64,000 nucleotides of DNA from CBDCZY01 sp965224745. Lineage in GTDB: Bacteria > Pseudomonadota > Gammaproteobacteria > Methylococcales > Methylomonadaceae. The stretch is taken from the NCBI GenBank assembly GCA_965224745.1, contig CBDCZY010000010.1, positions 558,001-622,000 on the forward strand, read 5' to 3'. Under the pieces are notes generated by a model. That model searched no databases. It had not been told where the DNA came from and saw only the letters and a program-made list of their open reading frames with translations. Of the stretch, positions 29,486 to 37,695 are shown piece by piece; positions within the stretch are counted from its first letter, which is position 1, and every line of letters starts with the position of its first letter. A program made the translations under genes and the position numbers.

Positions 29486-29690
29486 CAATGATAATCTTCT
29501 TAATTAACAATTTCAGCATGTTCTCCTTTCAATTGAAATGGCATACGCCAATTTCCACTTACTTTAACTGACCAAATATCATTTTGGTCACTGACAAGCT
29601 AATGAAGCGATAAGCCAAGTAAATTCATGTCTGTTGGTTGTGTTGAAGCATTTAAATGATAAAGCCAAATAAGTGTAACAATTATATCAG
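29485..29690 (-). pseudogene. higB: HigB-type toxin remnant
   Basis: Minus-strand reading: WLYHLNASTQPTDMNLLGLS, LH-stop-LVSDQNDIWSVKVSGNWRMP, FQLKGEHAEIVN-stop-EDYH-stop. This matches the RelE-superfamily HigB pattern LNAATQPEDMN-PG...WSVRVSGNWRMTF...EDYH, with two internal stops (TAG and TAA). It sits directly before the higA remnant, in the normal higB-higA order. A dead toxin-antitoxin pair. Confidence 0.78.
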
Positions 29691-29798
29691 GTGAATAAAT
29701 GTCAGCCGCAATAACAAACCTGAAAAAATGAATCATCTGTCTTAACAAAGTAGAATGAACGTAAAGTTTATTTTATTGTTGAACTGGAATCACACACC

Positions 29799-30137
29799 TT
29801 GAAAATTAGTACACTGGACCAAGCCAAACAACAAGAGGTTTCGCACAACGCAGCGATAAAAAAGCGTACCTTGGTGCAAAATGGAGAAATTGAACATATC
29901 ACCCATTTCTCCGAGGCTGTATTCCCGCCGGGAGAAATCGCATACGCCCATAGTCATCAAGACATGACGGAAGTATTCTTTATCAAATCTGGAACTGGAC
30001 TGATTACTGTAGACAACCAACCTATAGCCTTACAATCAGGCATGTGTATCACCGTTGAACCGCATGAAGTACATGAGTTAAAGAACACAGGTTCAACCAA
30101 TTTGGTCGTGATGTATTTTGGGGTTACGGTCAAGTAG
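29799..30137 (+). CDS. Small cupin-domain protein
   Basis: 112 residues with a cupin_2 fold: metal-site motif HSHQDMTEVFFIKSGTG (H, H, E) and second motif VEPHEVHELKNTG. Such single-domain cupins bind a metal and act as small isomerases, dioxygenases or sugar-binding proteins; the substrate cannot be told here. It begins with TTG at 29799 (KISTLDQAKQQEV), as no in-frame ATG is available nearby. It lies 141 bases before the TIR gene in the same orientation; whether they share a transcript is unclear. Confidence 0.8.
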   Translation: MKISTLDQAKQQEVSHNAAIKKRTLVQNGEIEHITHFSEAVFPPGEIAYAHSHQDMTEVFFIKSGTGLITVDNQPIALQSGMCITVEPHEVHELKNTGSTNLVVMYFGVTVK

Positions 30138-30278
30138 ATATCTTTGAAAACTTAACCTTTTAGCAATAACAACCAATAATGCAAAACCATATATTTTAAA
30201 GACAACAGAAATGCAATTTTTTTTGCGCTGAACATTTTGAATCATTTAATATTCAAACAAATCCAGGAAAAGTAAAAG

Positions 30279-31682
30279 ATGACTGCCAAAATTTATGTTT
30301 CCTATAACTGGAAGGTTGAGAATGAAAAGAAAATTGTCGAAAAGCTTGAAGCAGCTTGCCAACAACGTGGGATTATATTATTACGAGATAAAAACGAAGT
30401 TAACTACAAAGATTCAATCCGTAGTTACATGAATGAACTGGCTTCAGGCGATGCGATTATTTTGGTTTTGAGTGACGCCTATTTCAAGTCAAGATATTGC
30501 ATGTATGAAATATGTCGAGCCCATGACAAACAGAATTTTTCTAATCGTATCTTTCCCATTGTTGTCTCTGGTACTAAATTCCATAAAACCGCGGAACGGA
30601 CACCGTATATTCGGTACTGGGAGAAAGAAAAAAAGGAATTGGAAGAAGATTTGAAAACTATTGCTATGGAAAATATGAGTTCAAGGTCACATGAAGAATT
30701 AAAGGAATATGACGAATACTGCAGATTGATTGACGAGTATTTAGAAGAATTAGGCGATAAAAACACCCTCACCGAAGATAATCATGTAGATACTGATTTT
30801 GAGGCGATACTTGATCTAATACAACCAGCGAAACAACAAGCTGACTCACCCAAACGAAGGTTAGTCCGCTTGCCGGATGAGCAATTTCGCGACAAAATCA
30901 GAGATGAAATCCAGGTACTTCTTGACCAACAAAGAAACCTCAGCGACTCATTGAAAGTAACATTAACTGAAGAAACTCAAGAAACCCTGGCTGATTTCTT
31001 ATGTAACAAAGAATTTGAAACCGCTATCGATGATTATTTATATCCAGCAACTAAACAAAGTCTTTCTGAAGTAGAGTTTAACAGTAAGCCTTATGAAAAC
31101 ACATGGGAAGCAGCAAAATCGATATTGAGTTGGTTGAGTTTATTGGTCGTAAGCAAGGAATGGGTTGAAGAGCAGGCAAATCTCAAATGTTTTGATGGTT
31201 TTAGTTTTCAAGTTCAGGTGAAAACAGCCTGTGGGATAGAAGTTGCCAGTGCACGTTTTAGACAGTTTCTACCAAAACTAGAAGCAATGACTGGTAAAGC
31301 TGCAGTACAAGGACAGGGAGGTATATTGCCTCCACAATTAAATTCAGGTTGGGGGAAGGATATGCCTTTAGAGCGAATTTTGATTGAAATTTGGAATAAA
31401 GTCTTTCCCGAAGATACTCGTCAACCAGTGACGGACAAGCTGTCCGATGTTGAATTAAGTAACTTGAATAAAACATTGGCAACGCGTGAACAACGCAAAA
31501 CGCATCACTACTATATTCCCATTCCAGAGAATCAGGCAATTGCAAGTCAAATATTGAAAGAGTTGTCCTCAATTACAATTATTTATTTAACTTCATCCGC
31601 TAACCAGCCGACATTGAGAATAGAAGATGAAGGACTCTTTACCAGTGTGATCCGCGAATTCCTAACCATGAAAGATAACTAA
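30279..31682 (+). CDS. TIR-domain protein, first gene of the DGR-linked conflict operon
   Basis: 467 residues. An N-terminal TIR domain (about 1-150) has IYVSYNWKVENE, LLRDKNEV, ILVLSDAYFKSRYCMYEIC with the probable catalytic Glu at E77, and PIVVSG. TIR domains of this kind usually hydrolyse NAD+ or make NAD-derived signals in immune systems. The C-terminal 300 residues (FRDKIRDEIQVLLDQQRNLS, SARFRQFLPKLEAMTG, TITIIYLTSSANQPTLRIED) match nothing I can name and may be the adaptor to the MoxR/FGE partners. AGGAAAAG precedes the ATG. The stop overlaps the next start as TAATG. NADase activity is inferred from the family. Confidence 0.88.
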   Translation: MTAKIYVSYNWKVENEKKIVEKLEAACQQRGIILLRDKNEVNYKDSIRSYMNELASGDAIILVLSDAYFKSRYCMYEICRAHDKQNFSNRIFPIVVSGTKFHKTAERTPYIRYWEKEKKELEEDLKTIAMENMSSRSHEELKEYDEYCRLIDEYLEELGDKNTLTEDNHVDTDFEAILDLIQPAKQQADSPKRRLVRLPDEQFRDKIRDEIQVLLDQQRNLSDSLKVTLTEETQETLADFLCNKEFETAIDDYLYPATKQSLSEVEFNSKPYENTWEAAKSILSWLSLLVVSKEWVEEQANLKCFDGFSFQVQVKTACGIEVASARFRQFLPKLEAMTGKAAVQGQGGILPPQLNSGWGKDMPLERILIEIWNKVFPEDTRQPVTDKLSDVELSNLNKTLATREQRKTHHYYIPIPENQAIASQILKELSSITIIYLTSSANQPTLRIEDEGLFTSVIREFLTMKDN

Positions 31683-32677
31683 TGGAAACAAGCATGGAAC
31701 AATCAACCATCCCTGAAATTCCAATCAACAAAGAAATAGTCCTTCCAGTACAAGGGTCGTGGCCTGAATCGGTTCATATGTTTGATGAGCAATCATCCTG
31801 GGCCATTCGTTCGGCTTTGGCTGCGCAGCGACCTTTATTAGTGCGAGGTGACCCAGGTACCGGCAAAAGTCAGTTGGCTAGAGCGGCAGCGGCAGTCATG
31901 GGTCGTTTGTTGGTGACTGAAGTGGTGCATGCGCGCAGTGAAAGCCAGGAATTACAGTGGCGTTTTGATGCAGTAGGGCGGTTGGGAGACGCTCAAGCCT
32001 TGGGTTCAACAAAACTCACACAGGCGGAAATACGTAAAGAACTAAATCATCTTAAATATTTGAGCCCGGGCGCTTTATGGTGGGTGTTTAACTGGGAATC
32101 AGCTGAATCACAGCATAAAGACAGCGGTAGCCAATTCCATCAGCCCATTCCACCCGGGGAATGGGCACCTGACCATGGCAGCGTGTTATTGATCGATGAA
32201 ATTGATAAAGCAGATGCTGATCTTCCGAATGGTTTATTGGAAACATTGGGTAATGGCGCATTCAGCGTGCCGTGGTTAAATCAACCGGTTGCTTGTCAAG
32301 CCGAAATACCGACGCCCTTAGTCGTGATTACCACCAATGAAGAGCGGGAATTACCCTCAGCTTTTGTGCGTCGTTGTTTGGTGTTAAACCTGGAATTACC
32401 GCAACAAAAAAATGATTTCATAGAAACCCTGGTCAAACGCGGCAAGCTACATTTTAAAAAACGTTGCCATGCTGATGTGTACACAGAAGCTGCCGAACAA
32501 ATATGGAATGACCGGCAAACAGCAGAAACGCAGGGTGTGACCCCTCCTGGCCAGGCCGAATACATCGATATCTTAAGGGTCTTGGCAAATTTGCAAGTAG
32601 ATATTGACCAGCAAATGGATTTATTAAAGAAAGTAGGTCAGTTCGCTCTGAAAAAATATCCGCAACATAAGGCCTGA
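31682..32677 (+). CDS. MoxR-family AAA+ ATPase of the conflict operon
   Basis: 331 residues. Walker A is GDPGTGKS (56-63), Walker B LLIDEIDKAD (Asp/Glu at 172-173), sensor 1 VITTNEERELPSAF, and arginine finger FVRRC. MoxR ATPases act as chaperone-like remodellers, usually with von Willebrand A-type partners. Here the partner is likely the next gene's N-terminal region. The start overlaps the TIR stop by one base (TAATG) and the next gene begins 2 bases after the stop, so the three are translated as a unit. The ATP site is intact. Confidence 0.92.
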   Translation: METSMEQSTIPEIPINKEIVLPVQGSWPESVHMFDEQSSWAIRSALAAQRPLLVRGDPGTGKSQLARAAAAVMGRLLVTEVVHARSESQELQWRFDAVGRLGDAQALGSTKLTQAEIRKELNHLKYLSPGALWWVFNWESAESQHKDSGSQFHQPIPPGEWAPDHGSVLLIDEIDKADADLPNGLLETLGNGAFSVPWLNQPVACQAEIPTPLVVITTNEERELPSAFVRRCLVLNLELPQQKNDFIETLVKRGKLHFKKRCHADVYTEAAEQIWNDRQTAETQGVTPPGQAEYIDILRVLANLQVDIDQQMDLLKKVGQFALKKYPQHKA

Positions 32678-32679
32678 CC

Positions 32680-35550
32680 GTGTTATCGCAAAGCAAGGGC
32701 GCAGTAGGTCGTGCTGATTTATTGACTATCTTGGATAGCCAAGGAAAACAGGCGCTTGAGAACATGGCCTTTGCTTTTGGTTATGAGCGGACAGTGATTG
32801 ATCATCCCGATAAAGAATATGAGCCATCTGAGAAAATAACACCTGTCCAACCCGCTGCTAAGCCAATCCATCGACCTTCCCAATTACCCGGACCCCGTTT
32901 TTTTTATGCGGCCCAACGAATCCGTAAACCGCAAAGTGAAAAACCGGTTGATCCAGCCGTACCGGAATGGTTTGAGAATGCTAAGCGCTTATCGGAAGAC
33001 GCCTTGCCGGATAGAACAACACTTCGTTTACCCGCTTATCAACCGTTAATTCGCTGGCCACGGTTATGGCCCTTTTTGAGAACCGTGCTGGGTCGAACAT
33101 TGCCTTCAAAACATCCAGATATTCCGCGACTTATTAATGATGTATCCAGAGGGCTATCAATTCGACAAATACCATTGCGAAAACAGCACAGCTGGAGTAC
33201 CACCCTCTGCATTGTGTTGGATTTTCAAGATCAGACCGAACCTTTTTTTCAAGATTTTAATCAATTATGCGCTAAGTTAAAAAAACTGCATGGGAAGTTG
33301 GGCATTGATGTACGAATCCTATACGAGCAGGCGGGAATACGTACCCAATACATGAAACCTAAAGGGAACCAAGTTCTAAATTGGAAGATGCCGAACACGG
33401 ACACCCCTTTGCTGATACTCAGTGATCTTGGGTTGTTATCCGAGTCACCCCAGCAACGACTTGGTTGGGAATGCTTTGGACGGCTTTTACGCGCTGCGGG
33501 TTGCCAACCGATGGTATTGTGTCCGGTGCCGGAATGGTTGCATGAAAGCACATTAAGCTGGCTATTTCGTCTCTATTGTTGGGACAGAAATAGTCAGTTA
33601 AGGGTTCACAATAAGGCAGTTACATCGGCTGAAAAAGCAGACAGTAAATTCGGGTCGGGCGTCGATAAATTATTAACCCTGCTTTCTGCAGCGATAGTGA
33701 TCGAACCTCCTTTACTGAGGGCGGTGCGGACGCTTTTACCTGCCGACCAAGCAAATGTTGCAGATGAAGCAATGTTTTGGCAACATCCTGATATCATCAG
33801 TAGCACCCAAGGCTGCTGCTATAAAAACCTTGCAGCAGTAAGCAGCTATCAGCATAAACTACATAACTCTGATTTTTGGATGGGGTTAAAAATTGAGTCA
33901 GAGCCCGGCCAACAGAATTTCAAGCAACGTTTGGTCACACTCATTCGCGCTCACCATGTTTATTTGCCCGAATCAGTTCGCATGATGGAAATGGCGTTGT
34001 GTGATCGTCTATTTCCTGGAACCGTTGACAGTGAAATGAAGCTTCAAATTAAAACGTGGCAACAGGCAATGGCAAAAACTTGTTATCACCAAGCAAGTAA
34101 TGACCGCTTACAACAATGGAATCGAGAATACATAGACAGTTTACCGTTGGCACTATTGAAAAACCCACAACTGGCGGCTTTATGGGCATTTGCACAAAAA
34201 CACACACTGAATCAAGGTGAAATCATTCATTATCCTGATACCATCAACAAGCAGGATGTTGACTTCATATTTGCAAGTGAAACGAGCGTGGCAAATCAGC
34301 CTTGCCAGTTATTTCAAACAGGTCATGAACTGAGGATCACTGATCAGGATACCACCACTCTTTCAATGGGCAGTTATTACACAGATTTGATCCTGGAGGG
34401 CGATTTATCCATCAAAACCGTGTCCCAACAAGGGAAAAACGCTGAAAGCCAATGGCAATGGCAACATTCAACGGACTCTTACACTCAAGGGAATAGCATG
34501 TTATTGGTGGAAATGGGTCAGGCTATTGAACAAGTTTCTCTGCGTAACGATAGCGAAACTATTCTTTTAAAAAGCTTAACCAAACCTCCCTGGGCCAGCC
34601 AAATAGGCCGCGATACAGAAGGGTTATGGGTCGAGTTTGAGCAGCATGGGAAATCATGGCGGGTGTATTGGCCTGAATGGGGTGGCGAATTAAGTTATGA
34701 CGAGTACGGGCTTTATTGTGACCTCACGATCAAAGACATCAGCCAGCGTTGCCGTTTTATACCCGCTGGTACATTCTTGATGGGTTCGCCGAAATCGGAA
34801 AAAGAACGGCGTGATAATGAAACTCAGCATGAAGTGACGCTGACTGAAGGCTTTTGGTTAGCCGATACAGGGTGTACACAAGCCTTGTGGCAAACGGTCA
34901 TGGGTGAAAATCCCGCTCATTTCAAAGAAGATGAAAATAATCCGGTGGAACAAGTTAGCTGGGATGATGTGCAGCATTTTCTGACTCAATTGAATGCTTT
35001 GCTTCCGGGCCTCAATGCTCAGTTACCGAGTGAGGCGCAGTGGGAATATGCTTGTCGTGCAGGAACTATTACCCCTTTTTCCTTTGGAGATAATATCACA
35101 CCCGAACAAGTGAATTATCATGGGGATCATCCTTATGCAGGAGGAAAAAAAGGATTGTACCGAGAGAAAACGGTGCCGGTGAAGTCCTTGCCTGCCAATC
35201 CTTGGGGCCTCTATGAAATGCACGGCAATGTTTGGGAATGGTGTCAGGATTGGCATCATGTGTATTCGAAAAAAGCAATGATCAATCCGACAGGACCAAA
35301 AAAAGGCATGTACCGTGTGTTGCGCGGTGGCTCCTGGATCAGCAGCGGCGGGCGCACGCGTTCCGCCTACCGCGGCAGGTACGTGCCTGATAACCGTCTC
35401 AACCTCATTGGCTTTCGTTTTGCCCCAGGTCAAGCTAAAAGCAGGGCGGCGGAGCCGCAAATCGCCGCATCGGAGCGCGGCAACGAAACGCGTAAGGATC
35501 CATTAAGTCTATTGGGGAAATTAAAAGGTAAAGTAAAACCCAAACAATGA
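32680..35550 (+). CDS. DGR target protein 1: vWA-like region plus C-terminal FGE-sulfatase (C-type lectin) fold
   Basis: 956 residues, GTG start. Residues about 160-320 (STTLCIVLDFQDQTEPFFQD, LLILSDLGLLSESPQQR) look like a degenerate von Willebrand A-type domain, as in MoxR-partnered proteins with SAV_2336-like N-termini. Residues about 685-920 are an FGE/SUMF1 fold: CRFIPAGTFLMGSPKSEKER, QLPSEAQWEYACRAGT, NPWGLYEMHGNVWEWCQDW, MYRVLRGGSW, GFRFAPG. Residues 878-917 are encoded by variable repeat VR1, the usual DGR target position in this fold (compare Treponema TvpA). VR residues lie in the ligand-facing part of the lectin fold. The stop overlaps the HRDC start (ATGA). Probably a diversified sensor for the TIR/MoxR system rather than a sulfatase activator. 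Confidence 0.92.
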   Translation: MLSQSKGAVGRADLLTILDSQGKQALENMAFAFGYERTVIDHPDKEYEPSEKITPVQPAAKPIHRPSQLPGPRFFYAAQRIRKPQSEKPVDPAVPEWFENAKRLSEDALPDRTTLRLPAYQPLIRWPRLWPFLRTVLGRTLPSKHPDIPRLINDVSRGLSIRQIPLRKQHSWSTTLCIVLDFQDQTEPFFQDFNQLCAKLKKLHGKLGIDVRILYEQAGIRTQYMKPKGNQVLNWKMPNTDTPLLILSDLGLLSESPQQRLGWECFGRLLRAAGCQPMVLCPVPEWLHESTLSWLFRLYCWDRNSQLRVHNKAVTSAEKADSKFGSGVDKLLTLLSAAIVIEPPLLRAVRTLLPADQANVADEAMFWQHPDIISSTQGCCYKNLAAVSSYQHKLHNSDFWMGLKIESEPGQQNFKQRLVTLIRAHHVYLPESVRMMEMALCDRLFPGTVDSEMKLQIKTWQQAMAKTCYHQASNDRLQQWNREYIDSLPLALLKNPQLAALWAFAQKHTLNQGEIIHYPDTINKQDVDFIFASETSVANQPCQLFQTGHELRITDQDTTTLSMGSYYTDLILEGDLSIKTVSQQGKNAESQWQWQHSTDSYTQGNSMLLVEMGQAIEQVSLRNDSETILLKSLTKPPWASQIGRDTEGLWVEFEQHGKSWRVYWPEWGGELSYDEYGLYCDLTIKDISQRCRFIPAGTFLMGSPKSEKERRDNETQHEVTLTEGFWLADTGCTQALWQTVMGENPAHFKEDENNPVEQVSWDDVQHFLTQLNALLPGLNAQLPSEAQWEYACRAGTITPFSFGDNITPEQVNYHGDHPYAGGKKGLYREKTVPVKSLPANPWGLYEMHGNVWEWCQDWHHVYSKKAMINPTGPKKGMYRVLRGGSWISSGGRTRSAYRGRYVPDNRLNLIGFRFAPGQAKSRAAEPQIAASERGNETRKDPLSLLGKLKGKVKPKQ
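35311..35428 (+). repeat. DGR variable repeat VR1
   Basis: 118 bp aligned without gaps to the template repeat at 37371-37488. I count 16 differences, every one where the template has A (AAC to TAC, AGC, CGC, GGC or CTC; AGG to GGG; AAG to GTG). All template C, G and T positions are identical. The last 22 bases (ending TTTTGCCCCAG) are invariant and the match ends right after, as expected for the initiation-of-mutagenic-homing side. Confidence 0.97.
35446..35458 (+). other. Hairpin 17 bases downstream of VR1
   Basis: GCGGC-GGA-GCCGC is a perfect 5-bp stem with a 3-base loop. DGR target sites often carry a hairpin just past the variable repeat that helps homing. A weaker version sits at the same distance after VR2 (38527-38539, inner pair C-G changed to T-A, one pair lost). 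Confidence 0.5.
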
Positions 35551-35945
35551 AATTTCAATTTTTCACCATCTCTGCACTTTCACCAGAGTATGGGCAACAG
35601 CAACTCAATGCTTTCTGCGGACAACATCGAGTCGTTTCGGTTGAAAAGCAGTTAATTGCTCAGGGTGAGAATAGTTACTGGTCAGTGTGTGTCAGCTATA
35701 TCGAAGGCGAAACTGAATTCGCTACAAAATCGTCAAAAAACAATAATAAACGCGGACGTATTGACTACAAAGAAGTGCTGAGCGAGCAGGATTTTTCTGT
35801 ATATGCAGAATTACGTAATCTCCGTAAAAAATTAGCAGAGCAAGAAGGCATTCCTGTGTACGCAATATTCTCTAATGAACAACTGGCAGAGATGGTTATT
35901 CAGCAAGTGGCTACCATCAGTGCTTTAGCTAACCCAACTTCGTGA
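35547..35945 (+). CDS. HRDC-domain DGR accessory protein, C-terminus cut off by an insertion
   Basis: The 132-residue reading contains SVYAELRNLRKKLAEQEGIP and VYAIFSNEQLAEMVIQQVAT, the first four helices of an HRDC domain. HRDC proteins are known DGR accessories in loci where the usual Avd helical-bundle protein is missing; they are thought to help the RT handle nucleic acid. After ISALA the reading enters the 312-bp insertion and stops (NPTS). The missing end KIAGVGKARVDKYGDRFIEE is found at 36244. The ancestral protein would be 168 aa. The start overlaps the target-1 stop (ATGA). Function of the truncated form is doubtful. Confidence 0.88.
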   Translation: MKFQFFTISALSPEYGQQQLNAFCGQHRVVSVEKQLIAQGENSYWSVCVSYIEGETEFATKSSKNNNKRGRIDYKEVLSEQDFSVYAELRNLRKKLAEQEGIPVYAIFSNEQLAEMVIQQVATISALANPTS

Positions 35946-36243
35946 CAATTTTAGATGTATTCCTGATATATCAATAACTTGTAAATTTAAAACTTGGCCA
36001 GCTGGCACTACAAATTTTGTACTTTTGTGTAAATCATTGAATTTCAGAATTATATTTTGATAAATTTATGGAACAGCACAATAGTGAGGAAAGTTTTCCT
36101 AAAAGTCAATGAAATTATGCTTGAAAATAACGAAAATGGCACCACAAAAAGATTCAAAAAAATACCCTTGATTTTAAAGAACTTTTTATTCCTATAAAAC
36201 ATAAATCAATGACTTAGCTAAAAAAACCCACAAAGATGGGCTA
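35932..36243. mobile_element. 312-bp MITE-like insertion in the HRDC gene
   Basis: Removing these bases joins GCTTTAGCTA to AGATAGCC and restores ALAKIAGVGK of the HRDC domain exactly. TA/CTA flanks both sides (35929-35931 and 36241-36243), a target duplication. The ends are imperfect inverted repeats: ACCCAACTTCGTG against GCCCATCTTTGTG. The interior is AT-rich and has no ORF. The TA-type duplication suggests mobilisation by a Tc1/IS630-like or similar transposase elsewhere in the genome; that is inference. Confidence 0.8.
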
Positions 36244-36365
36244 AGATAGCCGGTGTGGGAAAAGCACGCGTAGATAAATATGGTGATCGCTTTATTGAAG
36301 AATTAAATCGCTTGTCTACTTCTACAACAAATATCGATGAAACGCTATCCGATTCAAATAGCTGA
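36244..36365 (+). pseudogene. Detached 3' end of the HRDC gene
   Basis: Reads KIAGVGKARVDKYGDRFIEE then LNRLSTSTTNIDETLSDSNS and stops at TGA 36363-36365. GVGKAR-KYG is the last helix-hairpin of HRDC. This piece is in frame with 35547-35931 once the insertion is removed. It overlaps the RT start by 29 bases, showing that HRDC and RT were originally translationally coupled. Confidence 0.88.
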
Positions 36366-37344
36366 TATTGCAACTTTTGATAATTTGTTGTTGGCAACCT
36401 GGAAAGCAGCACGGGGCAAAAGGCAGCGCCCCGATGTTGTAGATTTTCTAATAAATATCAACGAAAGCCTGTACACATTGCATGAAAATATTATGCAAGA
36501 AAAAGTTCCTTGCGGTATTTATAACAGTTTTTACATCAATGACCCGAAACGCCGTTTGATCCATGCAGCTTGTTTTGCGGAACGGGTACTGCATCATGCC
36601 ATTATGAACCAGGCAGAGTGGGTGTTTGAAAGGCTTTTGATAGCAGATACATATGCTTGTCGACTTAACAAGGGAGTACACAAAGCCGTTTCTCAGGTGC
36701 AAAAGAATATGCAACGGTTTTGCTGGTTTGTGAAAGTTGATGTGAAGAGTTATTTTCCATCGATCAATCACCAGGTACTGGTTGAATTATTATGCAAACG
36801 TTTTAAAGGTGATGATTTTCTTAGGTTGTTGCAACGAATTATTGACAGTTATCATGCTACGCCGGATAAAGGGTTGCCAATAGGTTCATTGACTTCACAA
36901 CATTTTGCCAATTTTTATCTGAATGGTGCAGACCGTTTTTTACAGCAACACCCTCTTGTTAATGCCCAAGTTCGCTATATGGATGATACTATTTGGTGGT
37001 GTCACGATAAAGCAAGCGCCAAACAGGTATTGACCGAATTACAAGATTATTTGACTACCTATCTTGAATTACAATTAAAATCTACGATTCAGATTAATCG
37101 GAGTCATCGAGGCGTCAGTTATTGCGGCTATCGTATTTTGCCGGGCACTATTCGATTATCTCCACGAAAAAAGAAACGCTATCAACAATTGCGGAAGCAA
37201 TGTGAGTATGCCTGGCAGAATGGAACGATTAGCACGCTTCAATTACAGTCGGCTTATGACTCAGTTCATGCAATCACTTTGCATGCTGATAGCATTACTT
37301 GGCGTAAGCGCAACTTGCAATTACACCCTAGTTCCTTTATATAA
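36337..37344 (+). CDS. DGR-type reverse transcriptase
   Basis: 335 residues. It has the RT palm motifs FVKVDVKSYFPSINHQVLVE, then GLPIGSLTSQHFANFYLNGAD with IGSLTSQ (182-188) in place of the QGxxxSP of group II intron RTs. This is the DGR hallmark, linked to error-prone copying at template adenines. The catalytic box is RYMDDTIWW (YMDD 214-217), followed by SYCGYRILPGTIRLSPRKKK. No maturase or endonuclease domain, as in DGRs. It ends 26 bases before the template repeat. All catalytic residues are present. The start ATG lies inside the detached HRDC tail. Confidence 0.97.
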   Translation: MKRYPIQIADIATFDNLLLATWKAARGKRQRPDVVDFLININESLYTLHENIMQEKVPCGIYNSFYINDPKRRLIHAACFAERVLHHAIMNQAEWVFERLLIADTYACRLNKGVHKAVSQVQKNMQRFCWFVKVDVKSYFPSINHQVLVELLCKRFKGDDFLRLLQRIIDSYHATPDKGLPIGSLTSQHFANFYLNGADRFLQQHPLVNAQVRYMDDTIWWCHDKASAKQVLTELQDYLTTYLELQLKSTIQINRSHRGVSYCGYRILPGTIRLSPRKKKRYQQLRKQCEYAWQNGTISTLQLQSAYDSVHAITLHADSITWRKRNLQLHPSSFI

Positions 37345-37370
37345 GAGTTAGGGTGATCATTTTAGGCATT

Positions 37371-37488
37371 AACCGTGTGTTGCGCGGTGGCTCCTGGATC
37401 AACAACGGCAGGAACACGCGTTCCGCCAACCGCAACAGGAACAAGCCTGATAACCGTAACAACAACATTGGCTTTCGTTTTGCCCCAG
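37371..37488 (+). ncRNA. DGR template repeat (TR), part of the template RNA
   Basis: 118 bp with about 33 adenines, mostly as AAC triplets in the target's frame (11 AAC plus AAG, AGG, ATC, ACG). It matches VR1 and VR2 with substitutions only at A. Because AAC keeps C in the third position, randomising both A's can never create a stop. The bases flanking the match differ from the VRs on the right (CTCAATTG versus GTCAAGCT), fitting the IMH*/IMH distinction. It would be transcribed from downstream of the RT gene in the same direction. Confidence 0.96.
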
Positions 37489-37695
37489 CTCAATTGTTTG
37501 CGGATGCGACGCTTGACCCGATGATCATCCTGTCCAGTGGCGCAATATGGTTATTCTGGCAAAAAGCAAATGCCCTTCGGTGTGTTAGTAGACTGGGTGT
37601 CGAAAGCTTGCCGAAGTGGCGACCTAACTTTCCCATAATTTTTCACACATTTTAAAGATTATTGTACTGGCATTATCGGCAGACATATCAGCAAT
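37489..37695 (+). ncRNA. Probable 3' spacer of the DGR template RNA
   Basis: About 207 bases with no convincing gene lie between the TR and the second target. In characterised DGRs the RNA immediately 3' of the TR is structured and needed for priming. Here CTTCGG (near 37576) can pair with CCGAAG (near 37611), flanking a 29-base region. A weak ORF (37353-37655) merely reads through the TR and is not a gene. The role is inferred from position. Confidence 0.5.

Noticed and set aside
29303..29488. 61-codon ORF as a functional antitoxin gene
   Set aside because: It has only the C-terminal half of HigA, no DNA-binding region and no proper start; better a relic.
35096..35460. Minus-strand ORFs over the target-1 C-terminus
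   Set aside because: They are antisense shadows; the plus strand carries the conserved FGE domain and the VR pattern matches the plus-strand codon frame.
35946..36336. Possible Avd gene between HRDC and RT
   Set aside because: No helical-bundle ORF exists here. The space is filled by the 312-bp insertion and the detached HRDC tail.
37353..37655. ORF of 100 codons reading through the template repeat
   Set aside because: It resembles the target proteins only because the TR is in frame. There is no FGE domain before it and no start context; it is template RNA, not a gene.
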